Shown one piece after another: positions 1 through 11,564 of a stretch of 64,000 nt of DNA. The stretch is from Mycolicibacterium gadium (GTDB lineage: Bacteria; Actinomycetota; Actinomycetes; Mycobacteriales; Mycobacteriaceae). The notes beneath the pieces are model-generated. The model had not been told where the DNA came from and made no database searches. It saw only the letters and a list, made by a program, of their open reading frames with translations. The stretch lies in contig NZ_AP022608.1 in NCBI RefSeq assembly GCF_010728925.1, positions 1,860,001-1,924,000 on the forward strand, read 5' to 3'. Within the stretch, counting starts at the first letter, position 1; each line of letters opens with the position of its first letter. A program made the position numbers and the translations under genes.

Positions 1-1083
1 CTGCGTACCCCGCAGTCTGAGGCGCTGCCGCAGCGCGTCGGGATCGACATCGACACCACGGACCAGGATTTCGGCTGCACCCACGTCGCGGCCCGAAAGC
101 GCCTGACGCAGGCGGCGTTCGCTGTAGCCGAGTTCCTCGAGCACCTCGAAACCACGAACCCCGGTCGGTAACCGGTCACCGGACAGGTAGGCGATTTCGG
201 CGTCGAGTTGCCACAGATCATGTCTGGCGCCGTAGTGGCGCACCAGGCCCGCGCGGACAACCGCGCCGTCGGGATCGACAATCCATCGACCGGCCGGCGC
301 GACTGTGCAGTCGTCGGGGTCGGCGTCGGTGATCTCCTCCCCTGTGTCGAGCATGCTGGCTCGGCGGGTCACGCCGGGCGCCGCCAGTCCCATCGACCAC
401 AGACACGCTTCACGCACACCGCCGCTGGCCGACGTCACCTCGATTTCACCGGTGAAACCCAGCTGCTTGATCCCGTCGAAATCGATTCCCGGCGCGCACT
501 TTACGGCGATATCCCGGCCGCCGTACACGTCGAGCAGCGCATCGAGTCCCGGGGTGTAATCCCGCGGATCGAACCGGCGCCGTCCGCCGCTGCGGCGCGC
601 CGGGTCGAGCAGGACGACGCCCGAAGCGGTGATCGGCCGCAGCGCGTCGGCCCGGCACACATCCACGCCCACCACGTTGTTGCGCGCCATCGCCAACCGG
701 ACCGGGTCGAGATCACTGCCGATGAGAGCGGCCGCGCAGTTCCGCAGCGCGGCAAGTTCGGTGCCGACGGAACACGTCGCGTCGTGCACCACTGCGCCCG
801 ACAAGCGCCGGGCCCGGTGAACGGCGACGCGTTGCGCCGTCGCCTGCTGCAGCGCCTCATCGGTGAACAGCCAGTCTCCGGGATCGTCGAACTTCGCCGC
901 GGCCCTGCGCCGCAAGAGCGTTGTTTCCACCAGAACAGCGGACCTTTCACCGAAACGCCTACGCGCCGTGGCGATATCGGCGACCAATGTGGCATCGGTG
1001 AGCCGCAGGTCAGCGACGTTGCGCAGCGCCTGCTTCCCGACGGCGCTGCACAGATACTCGACGTCGTCGAGCGAAAAATCTAC
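1..1083 (-). CDS. THUMP-like SAM-dependent methyltransferase (Rv3037c-like), 3' end outside window
   Basis: This is an open minus-strand frame that runs off the left edge, so its C-terminus is missing. The visible protein has a SAM-binding stretch reading GSDLDPVRLAMARNN followed about 20 residues later by LLDPARR, the DPxR-type motif of RNA/DNA methyltransferase folds. The whole matches the mycobacterial THUMP-like methyltransferase found at this place in the M. tuberculosis order. The substrate is unknown. It lies directly behind the methyltransferase ending at 1080 and closes a five-gene operon. The conserved N-terminus (VDFSLDDVEYL) begins at 1083 without an ATG, GTG or TTG there. The nearest upstream in-frame GTG I found, near 1146, lies inside the preceding gene, so the true start is uncertain. 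Confidence 0.75.
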
Positions 1084-2084
1084 GACGGCTTGACCCCGGT
1101 GACCATCACGTTGTAGAACCAGCCCTTGGGGACCACCTGCCGCCACAGGTTGTTGTCAACCCAACTCAATGCGATCCAGCTGTTGAAGGCGAACTTCGCG
1201 TAGCCCCAACCCAGCCGGCCGGGCGGTACCGCGGCCTCGAGCGTGCGCAACGGCCAGCCGAGCATCGCAGCGGTGAATTCCGTTGTGGCAGTGTCTACCT
1301 CGACGGCACCCGCGCTGCGTGCCATGCGCTCCAAGTCGCCGGGCGAAAAGGTGTGCAAGTCGACGATCGCTTCCAGCGCGGCCGCTCGTGAGGACTCGTC
1401 GAGCTCCTCCTGCGGGCGGCGCCAGCTAGACAAGCCCGGCAGTTTCGTCAGGTTCGTCACCGCGCGCCACGTCAACGTCGACAACGGCCGCGCGTAGTTC
1501 TCACCGGCGTTGCTCGGCTCGCCCGCGAAGATGAACCGGCCGCCGGGCTTGAGCACCCGCACGACCTCACGCAGCGACAACTCGACATCCGGGATGTGAT
1601 GCAACACGGCGTGGCCGACGACGAGATCGAAGGTGTCGTCGTCGTACGGAATGCCTTCCGCGTCGGCGACCCGGCCGTCAATCTCGAGGCCGAGGTTCTC
1701 GCCGTTGCGCAGGGCCACCTTCACCATGCCCGGCGACAGGTCGGTGACCGAACCGCGGCGCGCCACCCCGGCCTGGATCAGGTTGAGGAGGAAAAAGCCG
1801 CTACCGCAGCCGAGCTCGAGGGCACGGTCGTAGGGCAAGTTGCGCAGCTCTTCCTCGGGCACGGTGGCGTCGAACAGATCGCGGGCGTAGTCGACGCAGC
1901 GCTTGTCGTAGGAGATGGACCATTTGTCGTCGTACGACTCGGCTTCCCAGTCGTGGTACAGCACCTGGGCGAGCTTGGAGTCGTGGCGGGCCGCCTCGAC
2001 CTGCTCCGCGGTGGCGTGCGGATTGGGGACCGGAGCCGCCTCGGCGGCGACGTCGGAGGCAGTATGGGATTCCTCAAAGCTCAT
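1080..2084 (-). CDS. class I SAM-dependent methyltransferase (Rv3038c-like)
   Basis: The product is a 334-residue methyltransferase. SAM motif I (LELGCGSGFF) is at about residues 89-98, with the later motifs DDTFDLVVGHAVLHH and VLKPGGRF, a complete methyltransferase-11-type core. A C-terminal region of about 120 residues is predicted to be more lipophilic. The substrate cannot be read from the sequence. The ATG at 2084 was chosen because the frame further upstream only mirrors the echA17 gene. It starts 11 nt after the echA17 stop in a tightly packed minus-strand operon. Synteny with Rv3038c supports the call. Confidence 0.85.
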   Translation of the reverse strand: MSFEESHTASDVAAEAAPVPNPHATAEQVEAARHDSKLAQVLYHDWEAESYDDKWSISYDKRCVDYARDLFDATVPEEELRNLPYDRALELGCGSGFFLLNLIQAGVARRGSVTDLSPGMVKVALRNGENLGLEIDGRVADAEGIPYDDDTFDLVVGHAVLHHIPDVELSLREVVRVLKPGGRFIFAGEPSNAGENYARPLSTLTWRAVTNLTKLPGLSSWRRPQEELDESSRAAALEAIVDLHTFSPGDLERMARSAGAVEVDTATTEFTAAMLGWPLRTLEAAVPPGRLGWGYAKFAFNSWIALSWVDNNLWRQVVPKGWFYNVMVTGVKPS

Positions 2085-2095
2085 AACAGGGCAGC

Positions 2096-2743
2096 CTAAA
2101 GGTCGAACGTCGCCTTGGCGGCAGCCAGTACCTGAGCTGGGCGTTCGACGAACCGTTGCGCCCACGCCAGGGCCGCGTCGTATACGCCGTCGGGCGCGAC
2201 CATCTCGTCGATCAGGCCCAGTGCCAGCGCCTCCTTGGCGTCCATGAACCGCCCGCTGAACACCATGTCCTTCGCCTTGGACAGGCCGACCGTGCTGACC
2301 AGCCGCGACGTGCCACCCGCGGGCACCAGTCCGGCCAGAATCTCGGTCACCCCGAACCTGACGTTGTCGCCGGCCACCCGCCAGTCCGCAGCCAGCGACA
2401 GGTTCAGTCCCCCGCCCAGCGCGTACCCCGTGATCGCGGCGACCGTCGGCCTGGGGATCGCAGCGAGCGCGTCGACCGCGCTCCGGCACACCCGGGCCGC
2501 TTCTACGGATTCGGCGCTGTTGAGCAGCGACCGCTCGGGTACATCGTCGCCGGCGGAGAAGATCTCGTGGCCACCGAAGACGATGACGGCGCGGACGTCC
2601 TCCCGACGGCCGATATCCGCCGCGGCCGCTTCGAGCTCGCGGTACACCTGCCGGGTGAGCGCGTTGGTCGGCGGCCGGGACAGCAGCAGCGTCGCGATGC
2701 CCGGGTACTCATCGCTGGTGTGGACGGATACGAACTCGTTCAT
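2096..2743 (-). CDS. echA17: enoyl-CoA hydratase/isomerase family protein EchA17, C-terminally short
   Basis: This crotonase-fold protein of 215 residues is predicted to act on acyl-CoA thioesters in the cytoplasm. The first oxyanion-hole segment (HEIFSAGDD) and the second ([10 protein letters not shown]) are present, and the later catalytic-region Glu is kept in [12 protein letters not shown]. The family is usually about 250-260 residues. Here the frame stops right after AAKATFDL, so the C-terminal trimerisation helix region (about 30-40 residues) is missing. The start ATG overlaps the Nudix stop by 4 nt (ATGA), implying translational coupling. Context and N-terminal similarity fit Rv3039c. 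Activity of this shortened form is not certain. Confidence 0.85.
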   Translation of the reverse strand: MNEFVSVHTSDEYPGIATLLLSRPPTNALTRQVYRELEAAAADIGRREDVRAVIVFGGHEIFSAGDDVPERSLLNSAESVEAARVCRSAVDALAAIPRPTVAAITGYALGGGLNLSLAADWRVAGDNVRFGVTEILAGLVPAGGTSRLVSTVGLSKAKDMVFSGRFMDAKEALALGLIDEMVAPDGVYDAALAWAQRFVERPAQVLAAAKATFDL

Positions 2744-3585
2744 GCCAGCGGCGCGTCTTTCGTGTAGCCGTCGGGCGCGCGACGGTTGCGTGCGGCGTTG
2801 TACCGGTCGCTGTTGAAGAACTCGATCTCCCAGTTGCCGGTGTCCGCATCGGCCGCAAGATGCGGCTCGACCGGCACGATCTTGCGTTCCACGGCAAGCA
2901 CTTCGGCGACTGTGCGCCCGTTGAGTGAATCGAGCTGCGTCCACGTGGGCGGAAGCAGGAACGATTTGCCCTCGGCGAACTCGTCGAGACCGGCCTGCGG
3001 GGTGCTCCAGAACGCTTTATCGGTTTCAGTGTTCTCACCGTCAGCGCGCTGGCCCTCCGGTAGCGCACCCACGAAGAAGTAGGTGTCGTAGCGGCGGGTG
3101 CGCTCCTCCTTGGGCGTCACCCAATTCGCCCACGGGCGAAGCAGATCCGCGCGCAGCACCAACTTCTCGCTACGCAGGAAATCGGCGAAGGACAGCGAGT
3201 GATTCGCCAGCGCCGTCCGGGCGTCGCCGTAGATCGACGCGTCACTGACGATTCCGTCGGGATCGTCGGCAGGCCCGGCGAACAACACACCGGACTCTTC
3301 GAAGGTCTCCCGCGCCGCGGCGCACACCAGCGCCTCGGCCAGATCGGGCGCGACGCCGAGTCGTTCCGCCCACCAGACGGGTTCGGGCCCGTACCAAGCG
3401 ATGTCGGCGTTGCGGTCGCGGTCGTCGACGCCACCGCCGGGGAACACCATCACTCCGGCGACGAAGTCCATCGCCGAGTGCCGCCGCATCAGAAAAACTT
3501 CAATTTCCCCGGCCATGCCGGGGCGTTTATCGCGGACGAGCATGACCGTCGCGGCCGGTCTGGGGACCAGTGGATCTTCGGTCAT
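2740..3585 (-). CDS. Nudix hydrolase with an interrupted Nudix box (Rv3040c-like)
   Basis: This 281-residue protein starts [10 protein letters not shown] at 3585. The Nudix core begins FPGGG (residues 48-52), and the REUXEEXGU half appears as RETFEESGV at 92-100. The two halves are separated by about 28 more residues than the canonical GX5EX7RE box allows. A similar insertion marks NUDT19-type CoA diphosphatases, so a CoA or acyl-CoA substrate is a reasonable inference given echA17 next door. It is coupled on both sides by 4-nt overlaps, to the ABC ATPase stop at 3582 and the echA17 start at 2743. The metal-binding glutamates in the second half are intact. Confidence 0.85.
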   Translation of the reverse strand: MTEDPLVPRPAATVMLVRDKRPGMAGEIEVFLMRRHSAMDFVAGVMVFPGGGVDDRDRNADIAWYGPEPVWWAERLGVAPDLAEALVCAAARETFEESGVLFAGPADDPDGIVSDASIYGDARTALANHSLSFADFLRSEKLVLRADLLRPWANWVTPKEERTRRYDTYFFVGALPEGQRADGENTETDKAFWSTPQAGLDEFAEGKSFLLPPTWTQLDSLNGRTVAEVLAVERKIVPVEPHLAADADTGNWEIEFFNSDRYNAARNRRAPDGYTKDAPLA

Positions 3586-4424
3586 GCTCGCCTCCTGTGC
3601 GCCGCACGGCTTCTGGCCCGACGCGCGAAGTAGCGTCCGTCGGCGTTCTCGAGAAGGATCGACTGGCCGAACGCGGTGGACAGATTCTCGGCGGTCAGGA
3701 CGTCGGGAAGCAGGCCGGAGTCGACGACCTTGCCCTCCGACAGGATCAGGCCGTGGGAGAAGCCGCGCGGGATCTCCTCGACGTGGTGGGTGACGAGCAC
3801 CAGCGCCGGCGAATCCGGGTCGAGAGCCAGGTCCTCCAGTCGCGCAAGGAGGTCTTCGCGACCGCCGAGGTCGAGGCCCGCCGCGGGCTCGTCGAGCAGA
3901 AGCAATTCGGGATCGGTCATCATCGACCGCGCGATCAGCACGCGCTTGCGCTCCCCCTCGGAAAGGGTGCCGTAGGCGCGTTCGGCGAGATGCTCGGCGC
4001 CGACGCTTTCGAGCATGTCTATCGCCTGCTCGTAGTCGATGTCGTCGTAACGCTCCCGCCACCGGCCCATCACCGAATATCCGGCCGACACGACCAGGTC
4101 GCGGACCACCTCATCGTCGGGCACCCGCTGCGAAAGCGCGGAACTGCTCAATCCGACGCGGGACCGCAACTCTGCCATGTCGGTCCTGCCGAGGCGCTCA
4201 CCGAGGACCAGCGCTGTACCCGTGGACGGATGCTCCATCGCGGCGGCGATTCGCAGTAGTGACGTCTTGCCCGCGCCGTTGGGGCCGATGACCACCCAGC
4301 GTTCGTCGAGTTCGACCGACCAGGTGATGGGCCCCACCAGAACCCGGCCGCCTCGGCGCAGCGACACCTTGGCGAAGTCGATCAGCAGGTCGGGGTCGGC
4401 TGTATCTCCTTCGACGACTGGCAC
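3582..4424 (-). CDS. ABC transporter ATP-binding protein (Rv3041c-like)
   Basis: This is a single ABC ATPase domain of 280 residues from the GTG at 4424. Walker A is GPNGAGKTS (about 47-55), the signature is LSEGE (about 154-158), and Walker B is LLLLDEP (about 174-180), followed by a switch His in VLVTHHVEE. No permease gene is adjacent, so its partner is unknown. An in-frame GTG at 4454 would add ten residues, but these fall inside an inverted repeat, so the shorter form is preferred. It heads the tightly overlapping operon that includes the Nudix enzyme, echA17 and two methyltransferases. Synteny matches Rv3041c. Confidence 0.85.
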   Translation of the reverse strand: MPVVEGDTADPDLLIDFAKVSLRRGGRVLVGPITWSVELDERWVVIGPNGAGKTSLLRIAAAMEHPSTGTALVLGERLGRTDMAELRSRVGLSSSALSQRVPDDEVVRDLVVSAGYSVMGRWRERYDDIDYEQAIDMLESVGAEHLAERAYGTLSEGERKRVLIARSMMTDPELLLLDEPAAGLDLGGREDLLARLEDLALDPDSPALVLVTHHVEEIPRGFSHGLILSEGKVVDSGLLPDVLTAENLSTAFGQSILLENADGRYFARRARSRAAHRRRA

Positions 4425-5125
4425 CTGCCCATCGTAGTGGGGCGATTTGTGCACGATTTGTTGCGCCCAGCGCTCCTATTCGTGCACAAGTCGCCAGCTT
4501 GTACGACGTTGGCCCACCCGCTGACGGCAAGAACACGCTTCGGCGTGATGCGCACGAAGAACTGGACAAGCGGACCGATGCCGAACGCGTAGAGCACGGT
4601 GCCGACGCCGACCGTGCCGCCGAGCAGCCATCCGATCGCCAGCACGGTCGCCTCGATCGACGTACGGACCAATCGCACCGACAAGCCGGTTCGTACGACC
4701 AGTCCAGTCATCAGGCCATCGCGGGGACCCGGACCAAGCCCGGCACCGACGTAGAGCACGGTGCTGAACGCGTTGAGCACGACGGCGCCGACCATCATCG
4801 CGATGCGCGCCGGCATCGACGTCGGCGCCTGCATCAGCAGCAGACCGAGGTCGACGGTGACCGCGATGACGATGACGTTGGCGATGGTGCCGATGCCGGG
4901 CCGGTTCCGCAGCGGTATCCACGCCAGCAGCACGACGACGCCGACCACCCCGGACGCGATGCCGATCGTCATGCCCGTGTGCACGGCCAACCCCTGATGG
5001 AACACATCCCAGGGGTCGAGTCCCAGCTCGGAGCGCACCATCATCGCCATCGACAAGCCGTAACCGGCAAGGCCGACCAGTAGCGCCGTACCGCGCAGCG
5101 ACCCTCGCGTCAACGCGCCCGTCAC
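4382..5125 (-). CDS. YczE/YitT-like integral membrane protein
   Basis: The frame encodes up to 247 residues with about five hydrophobic helices and GLDPWDVFHQGL and GPGPRDGLM segments typical of YczE-type membrane proteins. The family is usually about 200-220 residues. The last 35 or so residues are hydrophilic, run through the inverted repeat at 4441-4495 and overlap the start of the next gene, so they may be an extension caused by loss of the original stop. It is divergent from a MocR-type regulator, an association often seen for this family and suggestive of a transporter or membrane sensor controlled by that regulator. The substrate is unknown. Confidence 0.75.
   Translation of the reverse strand: MTGALTRGSLRGTALLVGLAGYGLSMAMMVRSELGLDPWDVFHQGLAVHTGMTIGIASGVVGVVVLLAWIPLRNRPGIGTIANVIVIAVTVDLGLLLMQAPTSMPARIAMMVGAVVLNAFSTVLYVGAGLGPGPRDGLMTGLVVRTGLSVRLVRTSIEATVLAIGWLLGGTVGVGTVLYAFGIGPLVQFFVRITPKRVLAVSGWANVVQAGDLCTNRSAGRNKSCTNRPTTMGRCQSSKEIQPTPTC
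4441..4495. repeat. long inverted repeat, possible terminator or repeat element
   Basis: GGCGATTTGTGCACGA (4441-4456) pairs with TCGTGCACAAGTCGCC (4480-4495) with 15 of 16 positions matching, around a 23-nt loop. It lies in the 3' end of the YczE-like frame and just before the ABC ATPase start. No T-run follows it. Confidence 0.7.
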
Positions 5126-5296
5126 GAGTGATGCGGGAAGCGCATGCGGATGAGCTCCACTTCGCGCGCCATGCGCTCGGCATCGCGGTCGAGGAAGTCA
5201 ACGCATCCGGCCGGCGCCTGCCAGCTGAACATCCTCGCCAATTCGCGGCCCAGTTTTGATATCCAATTCGTTCTCACATATTCGATAATCCGGCCG

Positions 5297-5340
5297 ACTG
5301 GCTTGCCCATCAATAGCCAGTTAGCGCATACTGGCTTGCA
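5297..5340 (+). promoter_or_regulatory. predicted MocR operator: direct repeat plus inverted half-site
   Basis: ACTGGCTTGC occurs at 5297-5306 and again at 5330-5339, exactly 33 bp apart (three helical turns). The second copy also forms an inverted repeat with GCCAGT at 5316-5321 (GCCAGT-N8-ACTGGC). MocR/PdxR/GabR regulators commonly bind such repeat pairs. The block ends just before the regulator's ATG at 5342, so autoregulation is inferred. Confidence 0.6.
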
Positions 5341-5341
5341 A

Positions 5342-6784
5342 ATGACAGTGGAAATGGCCGCCAGAGCGCTGGATGTGGACCTCTTGGCCCGCGAACTGGG
5401 CAATTGGCGCACGTCCAGTCAAAGTGGACCTGCCTACCAGGGATTGGCCGACGCGATCCGGTTGCTGATCATCGACGGCCGGGTACCGGTCGGCGCACGA
5501 CTGCCCAGCGAGCGCACGCTCGCCGACGCGCTGCGGGTCTCGCGCACGACGGTCACCGCCGCCTTCACCCAACTTCGCGAGGACGGCTATCTCAACGCTC
5601 GTCGAGGGGCCAGAAGCACGACGGCACTGCCGGTCGCGCCCACGGTCAGGAACGACGCCATGCCGACCGCACTGAGTCTGGCCGCGGCAGCCCTGTCCGC
5701 TCCCGCGGCCGCCGTCATGGAGGCGTTCGTCGACGCCACCCGCGACGTCACGCCGTACCTGCACGAACCGGGACACGAACTCGTCGGGGTAAGCACGCTG
5801 CGTCAGGCGATCGCTGAAAGATATTGCGAGCGTGGCCTTCCCACCGATCCCGAAGAGGTGTTGGTGACGACCGGCGCGCTGCACGCGATCTCGTTGATCC
5901 TGACGACGTACGTGCAGCCGGGCGACCGCGTGCTGGTCGAGCAGCCCACCTATCACGGCTCACTGTCCGCCATCACCACCGCAGGGGCGCGACCGGTCCC
6001 GGTCGCGATGACCGAGTCCGGCTGGGAGCTCGACGCCGTGCAGGCGGCGGTCCACCAGCTCGCACCGAACCTTGCGTACTTCATCCCGGACAACCAGAAC
6101 CCCACTGGGCTCACGATGCCGGTGGAGGACCGGAAACGCTTGGCCCGCATCATCGCCGAGACACGTACCCGCACCGTCATCGACGAGACGATCCTCGACA
6201 TGTGGCTGGACGAGCCGATGCCGACCCCCCTGGCGGCGTTCATGACGACGCGACGTGACCTGGTCATTACCGTCGGCTCGATGTCGAAGTCGTTCTGGGG
6301 TGGATTGCGCGTCGGCTGGATCCGCGCCGAGCGCGCCACCATCGCGACGATCGCCGCGCTGCGGCCGTCGATCGACATGGGGACCCCGGTGCTCGAACAG
6401 TTCGCCGCGGCAAGGCTGCTCGGCTCCCGCGAGGAGATCCTGCCTGAGCGCCGCGAGATCCTGCGGACCCGTCGCGCCCTGCTGCAGTCGCTGCTGAGTC
6501 GTCACCTACCCGACTGGGAACCCGGCACAGGCGTCGGCGGCATGTCGCTCTGGGTGCGCCTGCCCGCGCCGATGAGCACCGCGCTGTCGGCGGCCGCCTC
6601 GCGGTTGGGCCTCGAGCTGCCCGCGGGGCCGCGCTTCGGGGTCGACGGAACGCTGGAACGATTCGTGCGCATCCCGTACGCGCTGCCCGAGGAGCAGCTC
6701 GCCGAGGCCATCGAATTGCTGGCCCGTGCGTGGCACAGCATCACCGGTTCGGCAGCGCCGGAGCCGACGACCGTCGTCGTCTAG
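5342..6784 (+). CDS. MocR-type regulator: GntR winged helix fused to a class I aminotransferase-like domain
   Basis: The 480-residue protein has an N-terminal winged helix (about 30-95, with LPSERTLADALRVSRTTV) and a fold-type I PLP domain from about 120. The PLP lysine is in SMSKSFWGG (K316), and NPTG is at 253-256. This is the MocR/PdxR/GabR architecture, in which PLP or an amino compound acts as effector. The ATG at 5342 was chosen because it gives the usual family length; further upstream frame lacks homology. It is divergent from the YczE-like gene at 5125, with a repeat-rich operator between them, so control of that membrane protein and of itself is likely. The effector is unknown. Confidence 0.85.
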   Translation: MTVEMAARALDVDLLARELGNWRTSSQSGPAYQGLADAIRLLIIDGRVPVGARLPSERTLADALRVSRTTVTAAFTQLREDGYLNARRGARSTTALPVAPTVRNDAMPTALSLAAAALSAPAAAVMEAFVDATRDVTPYLHEPGHELVGVSTLRQAIAERYCERGLPTDPEEVLVTTGALHAISLILTTYVQPGDRVLVEQPTYHGSLSAITTAGARPVPVAMTESGWELDAVQAAVHQLAPNLAYFIPDNQNPTGLTMPVEDRKRLARIIAETRTRTVIDETILDMWLDEPMPTPLAAFMTTRRDLVITVGSMSKSFWGGLRVGWIRAERATIATIAALRPSIDMGTPVLEQFAAARLLGSREEILPERREILRTRRALLQSLLSRHLPDWEPGTGVGGMSLWVRLPAPMSTALSAAASRLGLELPAGPRFGVDGTLERFVRIPYALPEEQLAEAIELLARAWHSITGSAAPEPTTVVV

Positions 6785-6817
6785 ATCGCCCGAGTGACCG
6801 TGTTGGTACACGACACG

Positions 6818-6841
6818 CCGCCAAATGTCGGCATTTTGCGG
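6818..6841. terminator. hairpin between convergent mocR and serB2
   Basis: CCGCCAAATG (6818-6827) and CATTTTGCGG (6832-6841) form a 10-bp stem with one mismatch around a TCGG tetraloop. It lies between two convergent genes and could end both transcripts. Confidence 0.6.
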
Positions 6842-6862
6842 TCGCTCGCGCTCGCCAACGAG

Positions 6863-9983
<3,121 letters not shown>

Positions 9984-10043
9984 CTACAAACTGTCGTAAA
10001 TGAATCACGACGCGGGCTGACCTGCCACGAGCTGCCCGGATGT

Positions 10044-10049
10044 TACCGT
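10044..10049 (+). promoter_or_regulatory. -10 element of a predicted leaderless fecB transcript
   Basis: TACCGT fits the mycobacterial TANNNT -10 consensus and lies 7 nt before the GTG at 10057, so transcription is expected to begin at the start codon itself. Confidence 0.55.
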
Positions 10050-10056
10050 CGGCGGC

Positions 10057-11160
10057 GTGCTGATCAGCGGACCCCGCGCCGGCCTGGTGGCGTCCTCGGC
10101 GGCGATTGCGACCGCGCTCACCATCACCGTTGTCAGCGGCTGCGGATCGCTGGGCGGAGACGCCGCCCCCACCGCCGGTCAGCAATCCGTCGTCACGAGC
10201 ACCACGAGGATCGCCGGCGCGGGCGTACTCGGCAATCAGCGCAGGCCAGACGAATCTTGTGCACCCGAGCCCACACCCGTCGACCCCGGACCACCGGACC
10301 GCCGGGTCCGCCATGCGGCGGGTGAAACCGAGGTGCGGGCGGATCCGCAGCGCATCGTGGTGCTCTCCGGCGACCAGCTCGACACGTTGTGCGCGCTCGG
10401 TCTGCAGACGCGCATCGTGGCCGCCGCGCTTCCCGACGGCTCCAGCAGCCAACCGTCGTATCTGGGCAAGGTCATCCACGACGTGCCCGGGGCGGGAACC
10501 CGCAGCGCACCTGACATCGATGCGATCAAGGCCGCGAACCCCGACCTGATCCTCGGCTCGCAGGCGCTGACGCCCGACGATTTCGGTGAGCTGTCGGCGA
10601 TCGCCCCTACGGTGTTCAGCGGCCCGCCCGGCGGCGCGTGGCAGGACAATATGCGGACCGTCGGCGAAGCCACCGGTCGCCTGGACTCGGTGAACGGGAT
10701 GATCGACGGCTTCGAACGGGCTGCCGACAAGACCGGTGCCGAGAACGACGCCACCCATTTCCAAGCGTCGGTCGTCCAGTTCACCGAGACGACGGCGCGG
10801 GTGTATGGCACGGACAACTTCCCGGGCAGTGTGCTGGGAGCCGTCGGCGTCGATCGTCCTGCGGCACAACGGTTCAAAGACAAACCGTTCATCGAGATCG
10901 GTATCACCGACACCGACTTGGACAACTCGCCCGACTTCTCCGCGGCCGACGGCGACATCGTCTACCTCTCGTTCGACTCCCCTGCGGCCAAAGAGCGGGC
11001 GCCGCGCGTGATGGAAAGCGATGCGTGGCGGAAGCTGTCGGCCAACCGCGACAACCGGATCTTCGCGGTCAACAACGAGGTGTGGCAGACCGGCGAAGGC
11101 ATTGTCGCCGCCCGCGGAATCCTCGCGGACCTTCCGTGGATAAACGCTCCGATCAATTAG
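10057..11160 (+). CDS. fecB: FecB-like lipoprotein, periplasmic binding protein family
   Basis: This 367-residue exported protein has a signal peptide and lipobox VSGC, with the lipidated Cys at about residue 29. A ferric-citrate/siderophore-type binding-protein fold follows (IVVLSGDQLDTLCALGL, NPDLILGSQALT). FecB in M. tuberculosis has been linked to iron uptake and envelope integrity; here the role is inferred. No iron-uptake permease is next to it. The GTG start is preceded by a TANNNT box at 7 nt, predicting a leaderless mRNA. The small YciI-like gene starts right after its stop, so the two are probably cotranscribed. Confidence 0.9.
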   Translation: MLISGPRAGLVASSAAIATALTITVVSGCGSLGGDAAPTAGQQSVVTSTTRIAGAGVLGNQRRPDESCAPEPTPVDPGPPDRRVRHAAGETEVRADPQRIVVLSGDQLDTLCALGLQTRIVAAALPDGSSSQPSYLGKVIHDVPGAGTRSAPDIDAIKAANPDLILGSQALTPDDFGELSAIAPTVFSGPPGGAWQDNMRTVGEATGRLDSVNGMIDGFERAADKTGAENDATHFQASVVQFTETTARVYGTDNFPGSVLGAVGVDRPAAQRFKDKPFIEIGITDTDLDNSPDFSAADGDIVYLSFDSPAAKERAPRVMESDAWRKLSANRDNRIFAVNNEVWQTGEGIVAARGILADLPWINAPIN

Positions 11161-11161
11161 C

Positions 11162-11446
11162 GTGGCGCAGATGTTCCACGTCTTGAAGTCCACTTATCTG
11201 CAGCCGCCCGACGTCGTCAACGAGACCAGGCCCGCCCATCTGGAATGGCTGAAGGGCGAGGTCGCCGCCGGCCGCATCGTGCTGGCGGGGCGCCTGGAGG
11301 ACGAGTCCGGGGCAATCTTGATCACGGGCGACCTCAGCGCCGAGGAGGCGCAGTCCGTCGTCGACCACGACCCCTATACGGCCGCCGAGGTGGCCACTTA
11401 CGAGCGGCTGTCGTTCAACGGGGCCTTCCGGGCGCCAGGACTTTAG
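11162..11446 (+). CDS. YciI-like domain protein
   Basis: This 94-residue cytoplasmic protein has the YciI ferredoxin-like fold pattern: a conserved HLEWLKGEVAAGRI helix and HDPYTAAEVATYE near the end, where YciI proteins carry the catalytic-type His-Asp pair. Function is unknown; family members have been suggested to be enzymes or stress-related. The GTG start lies immediately after the fecB stop, and an ATG at 11171 is a possible alternative. Cotranscription with fecB is likely. Confidence 0.75.
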   Translation: MAQMFHVLKSTYLQPPDVVNETRPAHLEWLKGEVAAGRIVLAGRLEDESGAILITGDLSAEEAQSVVDHDPYTAAEVATYERLSFNGAFRAPGL

Positions 11447-11564
11447 GAACTAACTCACAGTTCCGGCGGGGAAGAACCACTCCGGTCCGGTCGTTTGGGT
11501 GAGCGTAGGCCGCATTGTCGCGGCGAATTTCTCTTGTGATTACCCAAGGTGGAAGGCCGTTTTC

